Positions 1 through 10,200 of a stretch of DNA of 64,000 bases are shown piece after piece. Location: assembly GCF_002934455.1 (NCBI RefSeq), contig NZ_PTIR01000001.1, positions 558,001-622,000 on the forward strand, given 5' to 3'. The DNA comes from Trinickia symbiotica (lineage in GTDB: Bacteria; Pseudomonadota; Gammaproteobacteria; Burkholderiales; Burkholderiaceae). The translations under genes and the position numbers were made by a program. Position 1 is the first letter of the stretch, and every line of letters begins with the position of its first letter. The notes beneath the pieces are model-generated. The model was not told the origin of the DNA and did not search any database. It saw only the letters and a list, made by a program, of their open reading frames with translations.

Positions 1-602
1 GCGACGGCAAGGAAGACCCAGACCGGCACGGGCACGCCGAGCAAGCTCGCGTAATAGACCGGACCGTAGAGATCGGCGAGCGAGTTGTCGAGCGTCAGCG
101 CGCCGCCATCGGCCAGCCATGTGAGCACCGCGCGGAAAATGCCGAGCGTGCCGAGCGTCACGATGAAGGGCTCGATCCGCCCTTTCGTGATGAGCAGTCC
201 ATGCGCGCAGCCGAACGCCGCGCCGAGCACCAGCGCAAGGAATATGCCGACGAGCACGATCGCGAGCGGCGGCAACAGGTGGCCGAGCGCGCCCGTGGCG
301 AGCCCGTTCATCGTCCAGATCATCGTGCCCGCGATCAGCGCGGCCATCGAGCCCACGGACAGGTCGATGCCGCCCGAGATGATGACGAAGGTCATGCCCA
401 CCGCGATGATGCCGATGAACGACGTGCGCGTGAGCACGTTCATCAGGTTGTCGACCGTGGCGAAATCGCGGTTGAGCAGCGTGCCGAGCACGCAGAGCGC
501 GAGCAGTCCCGCGACCGGGCCAAGGCCGGCGGCGTACCGTGCGAAGCGCCATGCGCGGCCCGTCTCGCCCGCTTTCCCCGCTTCACTGCGTACCGGTTGC
601 AT
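1..602 (-). CDS. Sugar ABC transporter permease (RbsC/CUT2 family), partial
   Basis: Inner-membrane permease of a ribose/xylose-type importer. Reading the minus strand from 602 gives an unbroken frame beginning MQPVRSEAGKAGETGR, with hydrophobic segments and the family motif GGIDLSVGS near residue 88. The 3' part lies outside the window, so about 200 of the usual 320-340 residues are visible. The start overlaps the end of the upstream ATPase gene by 20 bp, which indicates translational coupling. It is third in the order lacI, ATPase, permease. No periplasmic binding protein is visible; it is probably further downstream, beyond base 1. The substrate cannot be read from the sequence; ribose, xylose and other pentoses or polyols are all possible. 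Confidence 0.9.
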   Translation of the reverse strand, partial: MQPVRSEAGKAGETGRAWRFARYAAGLGPVAGLLALCVLGTLLNRDFATVDNLMNVLTRTSFIGIIAVGMTFVIISGGIDLSVGSMAALIAGTMIWTMNGLATGALGHLLPPLAIVLVGIFLALVLGAAFGCAHGLLITKGRIEPFIVTLGTLGIFRAVLTWLADGGALTLDNSLADLYGPVYYASLLGVPVPVWVFLAV

Positions 603-2202
603 GAGCGATCAACTCCTTTTCGGTCAGATGCTCCATGCCGAGCGTCGCCATGAGCCGCCCTGCGCGCATGACCGCAACGCGATGGCAGAGCCCGATGAGC
701 TCGATCAGCTCGGACGAGATCACGATCACGGCTCGCCCTTCGGCGGCAAGCCGGTGAATCAGGAAGTAGATGTCGCGTTTCGCGCCGACATCGACGCCTC
801 GCGTCGGCTCGTCCAGCACGATCACGCGCGGATCGGGATGCAGGAACTTGGCGAGCGCGAGCTTCTGCTGATTGCCGCCCGAGAGCATGCGCGCGCGGCT
901 CGCCAGATCGCCCGTGCGAATCCCGAATTCGCGCACGGACTTTTCGAGCGCCGCGCGGCAAGCCTTCACGTCGATGAGCGGACGCGCATAGCGTTCGAGC
1001 GTCATCAGCGTGAGGTTGTCCTCCAGGCTCAGATCGACGTGCAATCCCTTGCCTTTGCGATCTTCGCTGAGGTAGGTAAGACCGTGGCGCATCGCGTCGC
1101 GGGGGCTTTTCAGCGTCACGGGCTTGCCCTCGATCTCGATCGTGCCGGCCGTACGGCGCCGCAGCCCCACGATGGCCTCGAACGCCTCGGTGCGGCCCGC
1201 GCCGACGAGCCCTGCGAAGCCAAGCACTTCGCCCGCTCGGACCTCGAAGCCGAGCCCGCCGTCGGCTTGCACCCAGCCCGGCACGACGAGCCCCTCCACC
1301 TTTAATGCGACGCGCGCATCGGCCCGGGGCGGCGCCTTCTCCGGAAACATGTCGAGGACGTCGCGCCCCACCATCAGGTTCGCCATCTGCCGACGCGAAA
1401 CGTCCGCGGTCGCGCTTTGGGCAACGAAGCGGCCGTCGCGCATGACGATCACCTCGTCGGTCACGCGTTCGACCTCGTCGAGCTTGTGCGAGATGTAGAC
1501 GATCGTCACGCCGTCGGCCTTGAGCTTCGCCATCAGCGCGAAAAGGCGCTCGGTTTCGGAAGGTGTCAACGTGGCCGTCGGCTCGTCCATGATGAGCAGG
1601 CGCGCGCGCCGCGAGAGCGCCTTGGCGATCTCGACGAGCTGCTTTTCCGCGACGATCAGATCGCGCACCTTTGTATCCGGATCGCGCGCGAGGCCGACCT
1701 CGGCGAGGTACTGCCGCGCTTCGGCGCGCATCGCCGCTTCGTCGAGCAGCCACCCGCGCGCGCCGCTTCGGCGCTTTTCGTGACCGAGGTACATGTTCTG
1801 CACGATCGACAGATGCTCGGCGAGATTGAACTCCTGGTGGATCAGGACGATGCCCGCGGCTTCCGCCTCGCGCGAGCCGGAGAAGTGGCACGGCTCGCCG
1901 TTCACCCTCACTTCGCCCGCTGTCGCGGCTTCGTATCCGGCCAGGATCTTCATCAGCGTCGATTTACCCGCGCCGTTTTCGCCGAGCAGACCATGGACGC
2001 GCCGCGGCGCAAGCTCGAAGCTCACGCCGCGCAGCACCTGCACTGGGCCGAAGTCTTTGACTACGTTTTCGAATCGGACAGAGACGGCTTCACGTCCCCG
2101 CAGAGGATTTCCTCCGGGCGCCGGTTCAGCCCCAAGTGAGGCAGGCGCCCCGTCCGGGGGCAGCGAAGGATCGTGAGCGCGGGGGCTGTTCATGTCGTCC
2201 AT
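583..2202 (-). CDS. Sugar ABC transporter ATPase, double-domain (RbsA/XylG family)
   Basis: Cytoplasmic ATPase that powers a CUT2-class sugar importer. It has two fused nucleotide-binding domains, as is normal for this class. The first has a Walker A (GENGAGKST) at about residues 74-82 and the Walker B LLIMDEPTATLT. The second has the degenerate Walker A typical of the family (GLVGAGRTE), an intact LSGGNQQK signature and VIVLDEPTRGVD. At 539 residues it is somewhat longer than the usual 500; the extra is a Pro/Ala/Gly-rich N-terminal tail of about 35 residues, so the true start could be an internal codon. It lies 3 bp after the LacI regulator and overlaps the permease. It is presumably controlled by that regulator. 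Confidence 0.93.
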   Translation of the reverse strand: MDDMNSPRAHDPSLPPDGAPASLGAEPAPGGNPLRGREAVSVRFENVVKDFGPVQVLRGVSFELAPRRVHGLLGENGAGKSTLMKILAGYEAATAGEVRVNGEPCHFSGSREAEAAGIVLIHQEFNLAEHLSIVQNMYLGHEKRRSGARGWLLDEAAMRAEARQYLAEVGLARDPDTKVRDLIVAEKQLVEIAKALSRRARLLIMDEPTATLTPSETERLFALMAKLKADGVTIVYISHKLDEVERVTDEVIVMRDGRFVAQSATADVSRRQMANLMVGRDVLDMFPEKAPPRADARVALKVEGLVVPGWVQADGGLGFEVRAGEVLGFAGLVGAGRTEAFEAIVGLRRRTAGTIEIEGKPVTLKSPRDAMRHGLTYLSEDRKGKGLHVDLSLEDNLTLMTLERYARPLIDVKACRAALEKSVREFGIRTGDLASRARMLSGGNQQKLALAKFLHPDPRVIVLDEPTRGVDVGAKRDIYFLIHRLAAEGRAVIVISSELIELIGLCHRVAVMRAGRLMATLGMEHLTEKELIAHATGTQ

Positions 2203-2205
2203 CGC

Positions 2206-3249
2206 TCAGGCACTCCGCCGTACGACGAGTCGATGCGGCAACAGCACGCCGGGCACCGCCTTGCCCGCATTCGCGAGGCGCGTCAGCAGCAGCCGCGCCG
2301 CCGTCTCGCCGAGCTCGCGCATCGGTTGCGCCACAGTCGTGAGCGGCGGGTCGATCTGTGCGGCGAGGGAGATATCGTCGAAGCCGACGATGGCGACGTC
2401 GTCGGGCACCCGCTTGCCGCAAGCGCGCAGTCCCGCGATGACGCCGATCGCGAGCGTGTCCGATACGGCGAAGATGGCATCGGGCGGCTCGCTCGATTGC
2501 ATCAGCGCGCAGGCCGCGCGCGCGCCGGCGTCGTATTCGAGCCCGCCGACTTCGGCTTGCAAGCGGGCATTGGGCGCGATGCCGGCCTCGACGAGTGCAT
2601 CGAGATAGCCCTGCTCACGCTGGCGAGCGTAAAGGTACGTCGTGTCCGAATTGATCAGCGCAACGCGCCGGCGCCCTCTCGCGATCAGATGTCGTACGGC
2701 GTCGCCGGCCGCGCGACGGTTGTCGATGCCGACGTAAGGCACGCCGATTTCGGGATCGAACTCGCAGCAGGAGATCCACGGCAGCGCGCCCGATTCCTCG
2801 GCGAACGCGCGTTGCGCCGTGGCCGGATCGAGGCAGATGGCGCCGTCGGCACGGCGGCGGCGCAGCAGATCGAAGTAATTGCGTTCACGACCCGGATCGG
2901 CGCCGGTATCGCAGAGCAATGTGAAGTAATCGTGCTGACGGGCGACACTATCGATGCCGCGAACGATCTCGGCATAAAACGGGTTGCCGAAGTCCGGCAC
3001 CATCGTCAGCAGCAGACGGCTCTCGGCCGTCCGCAGATTGCGCGCCAGCTCGTTCACACGATAGCCGCTTGCGGCAATGGCCGCCAGCACGCGTTCGCGC
3101 GTAGCCGGCCGCACGTTGGCGTGTCCGTTCAGCACCCGCGAGACCGTCGCGACCGACACATCGGCCCGCGCGGCCACGTCGCCGATCGAGACGTCGGCCG
3201 CTGCGTCGTCCACCACCGCTCCGTTTTCGGGTCGTTGCTTGCGGGCCAT
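2206..3249 (-). CDS. LacI-family transcriptional regulator
   Basis: DNA-binding repressor with an N-terminal LacI helix-turn-helix (VSIGDVAARADVSVATVSRVLNG, about residues 21-43). The hinge is recognisable, and a periplasmic-binding-protein-like ligand domain follows (for example VAIVGFDDISLAAQIDPPLTTV near the C-terminus). Its length of 347 residues is normal. It is the first gene of the operon that continues with the sugar ABC ATPase and permease. A perfect 18-bp palindrome typical of LacI operators lies just upstream of its start, so autoregulation and control of the transporter are likely. The inducer is unknown but is expected to be the transported sugar or a derivative. Confidence 0.93.
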   Translation of the reverse strand: MARKQRPENGAVVDDAAADVSIGDVAARADVSVATVSRVLNGHANVRPATRERVLAAIAASGYRVNELARNLRTAESRLLLTMVPDFGNPFYAEIVRGIDSVARQHDYFTLLCDTGADPGRERNYFDLLRRRRADGAICLDPATAQRAFAEESGALPWISCCEFDPEIGVPYVGIDNRRAAGDAVRHLIARGRRRVALINSDTTYLYARQREQGYLDALVEAGIAPNARLQAEVGGLEYDAGARAACALMQSSEPPDAIFAVSDTLAIGVIAGLRACGKRVPDDVAIVGFDDISLAAQIDPPLTTVAQPMRELGETAARLLLTRLANAGKAVPGVLLPHRLVVRRSA

Positions 3250-3262
3250 CGGCGCGTCTCCG

Positions 3263-3280
3263 GATGTAATCGATTACATC
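3263..3280. promoter_or_regulatory. LacI-type operator palindrome
   Basis: A perfect 18-bp palindrome, GATGTAATCGATTACATC, with the central CG usual for LacI/GalR operators, sits 13 bp upstream of the LacI-family start codon. Its position implies that the regulator controls its own operon. Confidence 0.8.
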
Positions 3281-3418
3281 TAGCCGCTACATTCTTGATG
3301 CATGACGACTCGAATGGCAAGCGCCGCGAGATAGGGACTAATACGGAGAGGTGGGCGCCGATGTTCCGGCATCGACCGCCCAGGCGATCGGCCGGTGAAT
3401 CGACTCACGTACGGTCGA

Positions 3419-4180
3419 TCAGGTCTTCAGCCGATACCCGGTCTTGAAGATCCACGCGACGATGGCCGTGAAGATCAGCAGAAACAATGCGGTCATGGCG
3501 AGACTGACGCCGACGTGGACGTCGGCCACGTCGTAAAAGCTCCAGCGAAAGCCGCTGATCAAATAGACGACGGGATTGGCGAGCGCGACCGTGCGCCAGA
3601 CGGGCGGCAGCACGCCGATCGAATAGAAGCTGCCGCCGAGAAACGTGAGCGGCGTCACGATCAAGAGCGGGATCACCTGAAGCTTCTCGAACCCGTCGGC
3701 CCAGATGCCGATGATGAAGCCGAAGAGGCTGAACGTCACCGACGTGAGGACGAGAAAGAGCAGCATCCAGGCCGGATGCGCGATGCGGAGCGGCACGAAG
3801 AGCGCCGCCGTGGCCATGATGATGAGCCCCAGCATGATCGATTTCGTCGCGGCGGCCCCGACGAAGCTCACGATCAGCTCCAGATACGAGACCGGCGCCG
3901 AAAGCAGTTCATAGACGGTGCCCGTGAACTTCGGGAAGTAGATCCCGAACGAGGCATTCGTGATGCTCTGCGTGAGCAGTGAAAGCATGACGAGCCCCGG
4001 GACGATGAAGGCGCCGTAGCTGATGCCGTCGATCTCGCGGATGCGCGAGCCGATCGCCGCGCCGAAAACGACGAAGTAGAGCGAGGTCGAGATTACGGGC
4101 GAAATGATGCTTTGCATCAGCGTACGCCACGTGCGTGCCATTTCGAAGAGGTAGATCGCGCGGATCGCGTAGATATTCAT
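3419..4180 (-). CDS. yadH: ABC-2 type exporter permease (YadH-like)
   Basis: Integral membrane subunit of an ABC-2 exporter, 253 residues, with about six hydrophobic segments. The start chosen is [20 protein letters not shown], which overlaps the ATPase stop by 4 bp (ATGA) as in coupled pairs; a longer upstream frame exists but only shadows the ATPase gene. Diagnostic stretches include [17 protein letters not shown] and the downstream [14 protein letters not shown], both characteristic of the DrrB/NodJ/YadH group. Its partner is the ATPase immediately upstream. The exported substrate is not known for the YadGH family and cannot be deduced here. Confidence 0.88.
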   Translation of the reverse strand: MNIYAIRAIYLFEMARTWRTLMQSIISPVISTSLYFVVFGAAIGSRIREIDGISYGAFIVPGLVMLSLLTQSITNASFGIYFPKFTGTVYELLSAPVSYLELIVSFVGAAATKSIMLGLIIMATAALFVPLRIAHPAWMLLFLVLTSVTFSLFGFIIGIWADGFEKLQVIPLLIVTPLTFLGGSFYSIGVLPPVWRTVALANPVVYLISGFRWSFYDVADVHVGVSLAMTALFLLIFTAIVAWIFKTGYRLKT

Positions 4181-5133
4181 TGAGTTTCCTGCTCCGTTCG
4201 CGCAGCCGCCTTGTCCCTGACGAGGTCGACGAAGATATCTTCGAGCGAGCTTTGCGTCGTCTGCAGGTCTTTGAAGCGAATCCGCGCGTCCTCCAGATCC
4301 TTCAGCAGCCTGACGATGCCCGCGCGCTCGGAGCGCGTGTCGTCGTACGTGTAAGTCAGCGACGAACCGTCGGCCGAGAGCTCGAGCGCGTAGCCGGCGA
4401 GCGGCGCGGGCACGGCCGCAAGCGGTGCATCGAGCTGCAGCGTGAGCTGCTTTTTGCCGAGCTTGCGCAGCAGCTGCGTCTTTTCCTCGACAAGAATGAT
4501 CTCGCCACGGTTGATGACGCCGATGCGATCGGCCATCTCCTCGGCTTCGTCGATATAGTGCGTCGTGAGAATGATGGTCACGCCGCTTGCCTTCAGCGTG
4601 CGCACGAGCTCCCACATGTCGCGGCGCAGCTCTACGTCGACGCCCGCCGTCGGCTCGTCGAGAAAGAGCAGCGACGGCTCGTGCGCGAGCGCTTTCGCGA
4701 TCAGGACGCGCCGCTTCATGCCGCCCGAAAGCGTGATGATCCGGCTGTCCTTCTTGTCCCAGAGCGAGAGCGCGCGCAGCACCTTCTCGATGTGCGCGGG
4801 GTTGGCAGGCTTGCCGAAGAGCCCCCGGCTGAACGAGACCGTCGCCCAGACGGTTTCGAACGCGTTCGTCGTCAGCTCCTGCGGCACGAGGCCGATCATC
4901 GCGCGGGCGCGCCGAAAATCCCGGACGTTGTCGTGGCCGTCGACGACCACGCTCCCGCTCGTGGCATTGACGATCCCGCAGACGATGCCGATCAATGTGG
5001 TCTTGCCCGCGCCGTTCGGGCCGAGCAGCGCGAAGATCTCCCCGCGACGCACTTCGAGGTTCACGTCCTTCAGCGCCGTGAAGCCCGTCGCATAGGTCTT
5101 CGAGAGGTGAGTGATGGTCAGAATGGGTTGCAT
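4177..5133 (-). CDS. yadG: ABC exporter ATPase (YadG-like)
   Basis: Nucleotide-binding subunit of the ABC-2 exporter, 318 residues from [14 protein letters not shown]. It has Walker [10 protein letters not shown] near residue 37, signature LSGGMKRR, Walker [13 protein letters not shown] and H-loop [16 protein letters not shown]. The C-terminal extension is typical of DrrA/YadG ATPases. The stop overlaps the permease start. No good Shine-Dalgarno sequence precedes the chosen ATG, so translation could begin further upstream or be leaderless. A strong minus-strand intrinsic terminator lies about 120 bp upstream, so a promoter between 5134 and 5252 or read-through from the leader RNA is required. 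Confidence 0.88.
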   Translation of the reverse strand: MQPILTITHLSKTYATGFTALKDVNLEVRRGEIFALLGPNGAGKTTLIGIVCGIVNATSGSVVVDGHDNVRDFRRARAMIGLVPQELTTNAFETVWATVSFSRGLFGKPANPAHIEKVLRALSLWDKKDSRIITLSGGMKRRVLIAKALAHEPSLLFLDEPTAGVDVELRRDMWELVRTLKASGVTIILTTHYIDEAEEMADRIGVINRGEIILVEEKTQLLRKLGKKQLTLQLDAPLAAVPAPLAGYALELSADGSSLTYTYDDTRSERAGIVRLLKDLEDARIRFKDLQTTQSSLEDIFVDLVRDKAAARTEQETQ

Positions 5134-5252
5134 GGACAGCGACGATAGCAGAAGCGCGCTAAAACTGCCGCCTCCTTCGCTCACGCGTCCATCCGTCCGT
5201 CGTCGAGACGGCCGCCACGCAACCGCCGGCGAGACCACTCGCAAACGGCGGA

Positions 5253-5281
5253 CAAAAAAAAGACGCCACCGAAGTGGCGTC
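5253..5281 (-). terminator. Intrinsic terminator
   Basis: On the minus strand GACGCCAC and GTGGCGTC form a perfect 8-bp stem closed by a TTCG tetraloop and followed by eight T. The T-run lies on the minus-strand side only, so it terminates leftward transcription. Confidence 0.85.
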
Positions 5282-5380
5282 GTAAAGAAGTTCTAGCCAT
5301 TCCGAGGGCCGTGCTAGAACCTGAGAGACGGTATTTCGGACCACCGCACTTCGCCTTGACGAGGCGTCGCTCCGAAATGT
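5253..5380 (-). ncRNA. Candidate structured small RNA or attenuated leader RNA
   Basis: No credible ORF occupies this stretch. Read on the minus strand it folds into three strong stems. An 8-bp stem (5333-5340 with 5371-5378) encloses a 5-bp hairpin (5352-5356 with 5362-5366). A second 8-bp stem, GTTCTAGC/GCTAGAAC, pairs 5290-5297 with 5313-5320. The third is a terminator with an 8-bp stem, a UUCG loop and a tract of eight U. A sigma-70-like promoter is placed so that transcription would start near 5380, giving an RNA of about 128 nt. It could be an autonomous, Hfq-type sRNA, or a leader that controls the YadGH-like exporter 120 bp downstream. I do not recognise it as a known RNA family. Confidence 0.6.
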
Positions 5381-5386
5381 GATTGC

Positions 5387-5415
5387 ATTTTTTCTCTTTC
5401 CGTCCGCTAAGTCAA
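5387..5415 (-). promoter_or_regulatory. Sigma-70-like promoter for the structured RNA
   Basis: On the minus strand TTGACT (-35) is followed after 17 bp by AAAAAT (-10). This matches five and four of the six consensus bases at ideal spacing. It points directly into the structured RNA, and there is no gene between. Confidence 0.55.
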
Positions 5416-5849
5416 GAAAAATTTTACCGAATTGCTGACAGGGATAGGCTTTAAGGAAACCTTTACACCCGCAGTACTCGGTAATTTTTACCTAATCACG
5501 CAACGAGCCATCGCCCATATTGGCAGACGATGCAATAAACCGCCCACTGGCTTTTGCCTTGTCCCACTTTCGGCTCACCGCTAGCATTGCCCGAATCGGC
5601 GAGGCGCGTCGGCTGCGCGACTCGTAGCCTCGCCAAACGACCGCACGCGCGCCCACGATCGAAACGTATCCGTAACCTGTCGAAAGAAACGTAACTGGAC
5701 GATCGAACGCGGCGCGACGTAGCATCTTGCATTCGCAGCGGCGCCACGGCGCCTCATGAACGACGCGCGGTCAGCGGCGCGGGGCAGGTGGCTTGTCGGT
5801 GCGTTGAATCCGCCGCGCCCCCCTCAATACCATTGCGCTCGCTCAATCG
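5416..5849. other. Intergenic region upstream of the efflux operon
   Basis: About 430 bp between the RNA promoter and the efflux operon. The left part (5416-5520) is noticeably AT-richer than its surroundings and probably holds promoter elements. Short frames on the minus strand here have no signal peptide, domain or ribosome-binding site that I can support. Confidence 0.4.
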
Positions 5850-7229
5850 ATGGCCGAACAAGACAATCCGACCGACACCCGCCCTGCTCCCGCACGCCCC
5901 ACGCAGCAGCCGGAAGGCGAGCCCGCCTCCGCCCGCGCGAGGCCGACGCGCGGCAGGCTCGGCGCGCTCGTCGCCGCGATCGTGATCGCCCTGCTGCTGC
6001 TCTTCTGGTGGCATCCGTGGAGCCGCACGAGCCCGAACGCAGCCGGACCGGGTGCGGCGAGTGGCGCGCGCGCGGGCCGCGGCGGCCCCGGCCGGCTCGC
6101 GAACATGCCGCAGCCTGTCCAAGTAGCGACCGCGAAGGCCGGCGAAATGCCGATCGTGCTGACCGCGCTCGGCACCGTGACGCCGCTCGCGACCGTCACC
6201 GTCAAGACGCAGCTCGCCGGCTACCTGCAAGCCGTCGAGTTCCGCGAAGGCCAGATGGTCAAACAGGGCGACGTGCTCGCGCAAATCGATCCGCGCCCTT
6301 ATCAGAACTCGCTCGCCAACGCCCAAGGCGCGCTCGCCAAGGACATGGCGCTGCTTCAGGAAGCGCGCATCGATCTGAAGCGCTACCAGACGCTGCTCGC
6401 CCAGGATTCGATCGCGAGTCAGCAGGTCGATACGCAGGCGTCGCTCGTCAAACAGTACGAGGGCCAGGTCAAGTCCGATCAGGCGAACATCGACACCTAC
6501 AAGCTCGATCTCACCTACGCGCGCATCACGGCGCCCGTCTCGGGCCGCGTCGGCCTGCGCCAGGTCGATCCCGGCAATTACGTGACGCCCTCGGACGCCA
6601 ACGGCATCGTCGTCATCACGCAGTTGCAGCCGATCAGCGTCATCTTCACGACCTCTGAAGACAACCTGCCGCAGATCGTGAAGCAGATGAGGGGCGGCGT
6701 GAAACTCTCGACGACGGCCTACGACCGCAACAACACGGCGCCGCTCGAGACCGGCTACCTCGATACCTTCGACAACCAGATCGACACGTCGACGGGCACG
6801 ATCAAGCTGCGCGCGATGTTTCCGAACAAGGATCTGTTGCTCTTTCCGAACCAGTTCGTCAACGCGCGGCTGCTCGTCGATACGCTCCATGACGCCGTCA
6901 TCGTGCCGACGTCCGCGGTACTGAACGGCGCGTCGGGACAGTTCGTCTACGTCGTGAAGCCCGACGATACCGTCACCGTGCGCCCCGTCAAGGTCGGGCC
7001 CGTCGACGGCGAGCGCACGAGCATCGCTTCCGGACTTGCCGTCGGCGAGCGTGTCGTCACGGACGGCTCGGATCGTCTGCGCGAAGGCGCCAAGATCACG
7101 ATCCCCGCCGAGCATCCGCCCGCGGCATCGGGGGCGTCGGGCGTGCGAGCCGCTTCCGGCGCCGCGGCCGAAACGGGTGCGTCGCACGCGCACGGCCAGC
7201 GCCGGCATGCGCACCAACCCGGTCAGTAA
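5850..7229 (+). CDS. mdtA: RND efflux periplasmic adaptor (MdtA-like)
   Basis: Membrane fusion protein that links inner-membrane RND pumps to an outer-membrane channel. The 459-residue product has a Pro/Ala-rich cytoplasmic N-terminus and one membrane anchor at about residues 38-54. Next comes a biotinyl-lipoyl-like half motif (TQLAGYLQAVEFREGQMVKQGDVLAQIDPRPYQ), an alpha-helical hairpin with Gln/Ala-rich heptads, a barrel domain (RITAPVSGRVGLRQVDPGNYV) and a membrane-proximal domain. The C-terminal tail is Ala/Ser/Gly-rich and ends in several histidines. It is the first gene of a three-gene operon, 18 bp before the first pump gene. No outer-membrane factor or BaeSR-like two-component system is in the window. 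Confidence 0.93.
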   Translation: MAEQDNPTDTRPAPARPTQQPEGEPASARARPTRGRLGALVAAIVIALLLLFWWHPWSRTSPNAAGPGAASGARAGRGGPGRLANMPQPVQVATAKAGEMPIVLTALGTVTPLATVTVKTQLAGYLQAVEFREGQMVKQGDVLAQIDPRPYQNSLANAQGALAKDMALLQEARIDLKRYQTLLAQDSIASQQVDTQASLVKQYEGQVKSDQANIDTYKLDLTYARITAPVSGRVGLRQVDPGNYVTPSDANGIVVITQLQPISVIFTTSEDNLPQIVKQMRGGVKLSTTAYDRNNTAPLETGYLDTFDNQIDTSTGTIKLRAMFPNKDLLLFPNQFVNARLLVDTLHDAVIVPTSAVLNGASGQFVYVVKPDDTVTVRPVKVGPVDGERTSIASGLAVGERVVTDGSDRLREGAKITIPAEHPPAASGASGVRAASGAAAETGASHAHGQRRHAHQPGQ

Positions 7230-7247
7230 AGTGAGCGCCGTCGCCGC

Positions 7248-10200
7248 ATGAACCCTTCCCGCGCTTTCATCCTGCGCCCGGTCGGCACCGCCTTGCTGAT
7301 GGCGGCGATCATGCTCGTCGGCCTCGTCGCGCTCCATTTCCTGCCGATCTCGGCGCTGCCCGAAGTCGACTATCCGACGATCCAGGTCCAGACGTTCTAT
7401 CCGGGCGCGAGCCCGGAGGTGATGACGTCGTCGGTGACGGCACCGCTCGAGCGGCAGTTCGGTCAGATGCCGTCGCTCAATCAGATGGCGTCGCAAAGCT
7501 CGGCGGGCTCGTCCGTCATCACGCTGCAGTTCAGTCTCGACCTGCCGCTCGACGTAGCGGAGCAGGAAGTGCAGGCCGCGATCAATGCGGCCGGCAACTT
7601 GCTGCCGTCCGATCTGCCGGCCCCCCCGATCTATGCGAAGGTCAATCCGGCCGACGCGCCGATCCTGACGCTCGCGATCACCTCGAAGACGACGCCGCTC
7701 ACCGACATCGAAAACCTCGTCGACACGCGGCTCGCGCAAAAAATCTCGCAGGTGGCGGGCGTCGGGCTCGTCAGCATCAGCGGCGGCCAGCGCCCCGCCG
7801 TGCGGATCCAGGCGAATCCGCTCGCCTTGGCCTCCTACGGGCTCAACCTAGACGACCTTCGCACGACGATCTCGAACCTGAACGTCAATACGCCGAAGGG
7901 CAATTTCGATGGCCCGACGCGCAATTACACGATCAACGCGAACGATCAGCTGACGGACGCCAACGCCTATCAGGATGCCGTCGTCGCCTACCGCAACGGC
8001 CGGCCCGTCATGCTCACCGATGTGGCGAAAATCGTCGATGCCGCCGAAAACACGAAGCTCGGCGCGTGGGTCGGCACGCCGCAGGGGGTCGAGCCGGCCG
8101 TGCTGCTCAACGTGCAGCGACAGCCGGGCGCGAACGTGATTCAGGTCGTCGACAGCATCAAGCGCCTGCTGCCCCAGCTGCAGGCGTCGCTGCCGGCCTC
8201 GCTCGATGTCTCGGTCGTGACGGACCGCACGACGACGATTCGCGCGTCGGTACGCGACGTGCAGTTCGAGCTCGCCATGTCGGTCGTGCTCGTCGTGCTC
8301 GTCATGTATTTGTTCCTCGCGAACGTCTATGCGACGATCATCCCGAGCCTCTCGGTGCCGCTGTCGCTGATCGGCACGCTCGCAGTGATGTACCTCTGCG
8401 GCTTCTCGCTCGACAACCTCTCGCTGATGGCGCTCACGATCGCGACCGGCTTCGTCGTCGACGATGCGATCGTCATGATCGAGAACATCGCGCGCTACGT
8501 CGAGGACGGCGATACGCCGCTCGAGGCGGCACTGAAGGGCTCGAAGCAGATCGGCTTCACGATCATCTCGCTGACGGTCTCGCTGATCGCGGTGCTGATT
8601 CCGTTGCTCTTCATGGGCGACGTGGTCGGCCGTCTTTTTCACGAGTTCGCGATCACGCTCGCCGTCACGATCGTGATCTCGGCCGTCGTCTCGCTCACAC
8701 TCGTGCCGATGATGTGCGCGAAGCTTCTGCGCCATACGCCGCCGCCCGAAAGCCGCCGATTCGAGGCGAAGGCGCATGCCGTCATCGATGCGATCATCGC
8801 GCGCTACGGCGTCATGCTCCGATGGGTGCTCGCGCACGAGCGCGCGACGCTCGTCGTCTTCGCGCTCACGCTCGTGCTCACGGGCATCCTTTACGTCTTC
8901 GTGCCGAAGGGCTTCTTCCCCGTGCAGGACACGGGCGTCATCCAGGCCATCACGCAAGCGCCGCAGTCGATTTCGTACGGCGCGATGGCCGAGCGGCAGG
9001 AAGCGCTCGCGAGCGCGATCCTGCGCAATCCGAACGTCGAAAGCCTGACGTCGTTCATCGGCGTCGACGGCACGAACATCACGCTGAACAGCGGCCGCAT
9101 GCTGATCAATCTGAAACCGCACAACGAGCGCAGCGAAAACGCGACGCAGATCATCCGCGACATCGAGAGCGACGTCACGAGTGTGACGGGCATCACGCTT
9201 TACATGCAGCCCGTGCAAGACCTGACGATCGATTCGACGGTGAGCCCGACGCAGTATCAGTTCATGCTGACCGACCCGAACCCGGACGAATTCGCGGCCT
9301 GGGTGCCGAAGCTCGTGCAGCGCCTGCAATCCGCGCCCGAGCTCGCCGATGTCGCCACCGATCTGCAGCAAAGCGGCCAGTCCGTCTACATCGAGATCGA
9401 TCGCGGCACCGCAGCACGGTTCGGCATCACGCCCGCCACGGTCGACAACGCGCTTTACGACGCATTCGGCCAGCGCATCGTCTCGACCATCTTCACGCAG
9501 TCGAACCAATACCGTGTGATTCTCGAAGCCGACCCGCGCATGCAGCACTACACCGACGCGCTGAAGTCGATCTACCTGCCTTCGTCGACGGCGGCGAACG
9601 GTCAGGTGCCGCTCACGGCCATCGCCAAGTTCATCGAGCGCCCCGCCCCGCTGCTGGTCTCGCATCTCGGGCAGTTCCCCGCGACGACGGTGTCGTTCAA
9701 CCTCGCGCCGGGCGCCTCGCTCGGCGCCGCCGTCAAAGCGATCGAGGCAGCCGAGCGCGATATCGGCCTGCCCGCCTCGTTCCAGACGCGCTTTCAAGGC
9801 GCGGCGCTCGCGTTCCAGGCGTCGCTTTCGAACGAGCTGTTCCTGATTCTCGCGGCCGTCGTCACGATGTACATCGTGCTCGGCGTACTTTACGAGAGCT
9901 TCGTGCATCCGATCACGATCCTCTCGACGCTGCCTTCGGCCGGCGTCGGCGCGCTGCTCGCGCTGATCGTCTCGGGGCACGACCTCGACATCGTCGGCAT
10001 CATCGGGATCGTGCTCTTGATCGGCATCGTCAAGAAGAACGCGATCATGATGATCGACTTCGCGCTCGAAGCCGAGCGCGAGGAAGGCAAGTCGTCGCGC
10101 GAAGCGATCTACCAGGCGTGTCTCCTGCGCTTCAGGCCGATCCTGATGACGACGATGGCCGCTCTGCTCGGCGCGCTACCGCTGATGCTCGGCACCGGTG

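Noticed and set aside
5253..5380. Possible glycine riboswitch, because the minus strand contains CTCTCAGG.
   Set aside because: The other conserved parts (GGAGAG-type start, GCCGAAGG-type loop, GGACAG end) are missing and no glycine-related gene is downstream.
5492..5747. Two overlapping short minus-strand frames of 77 and 83 codons.
   Set aside because: No ribosome-binding site, signal peptide or domain; Arg/Ser-rich translation typical of noise.
7848..9980. Very long open frame on the minus strand inside the MdtB-like gene, and a similar one at 10288-12861.
   Set aside because: Composition is Arg/Asp/His-heavy with no domains, and the plus strand encodes clear RND transporters; this is the usual antisense shadow in GC-rich DNA.
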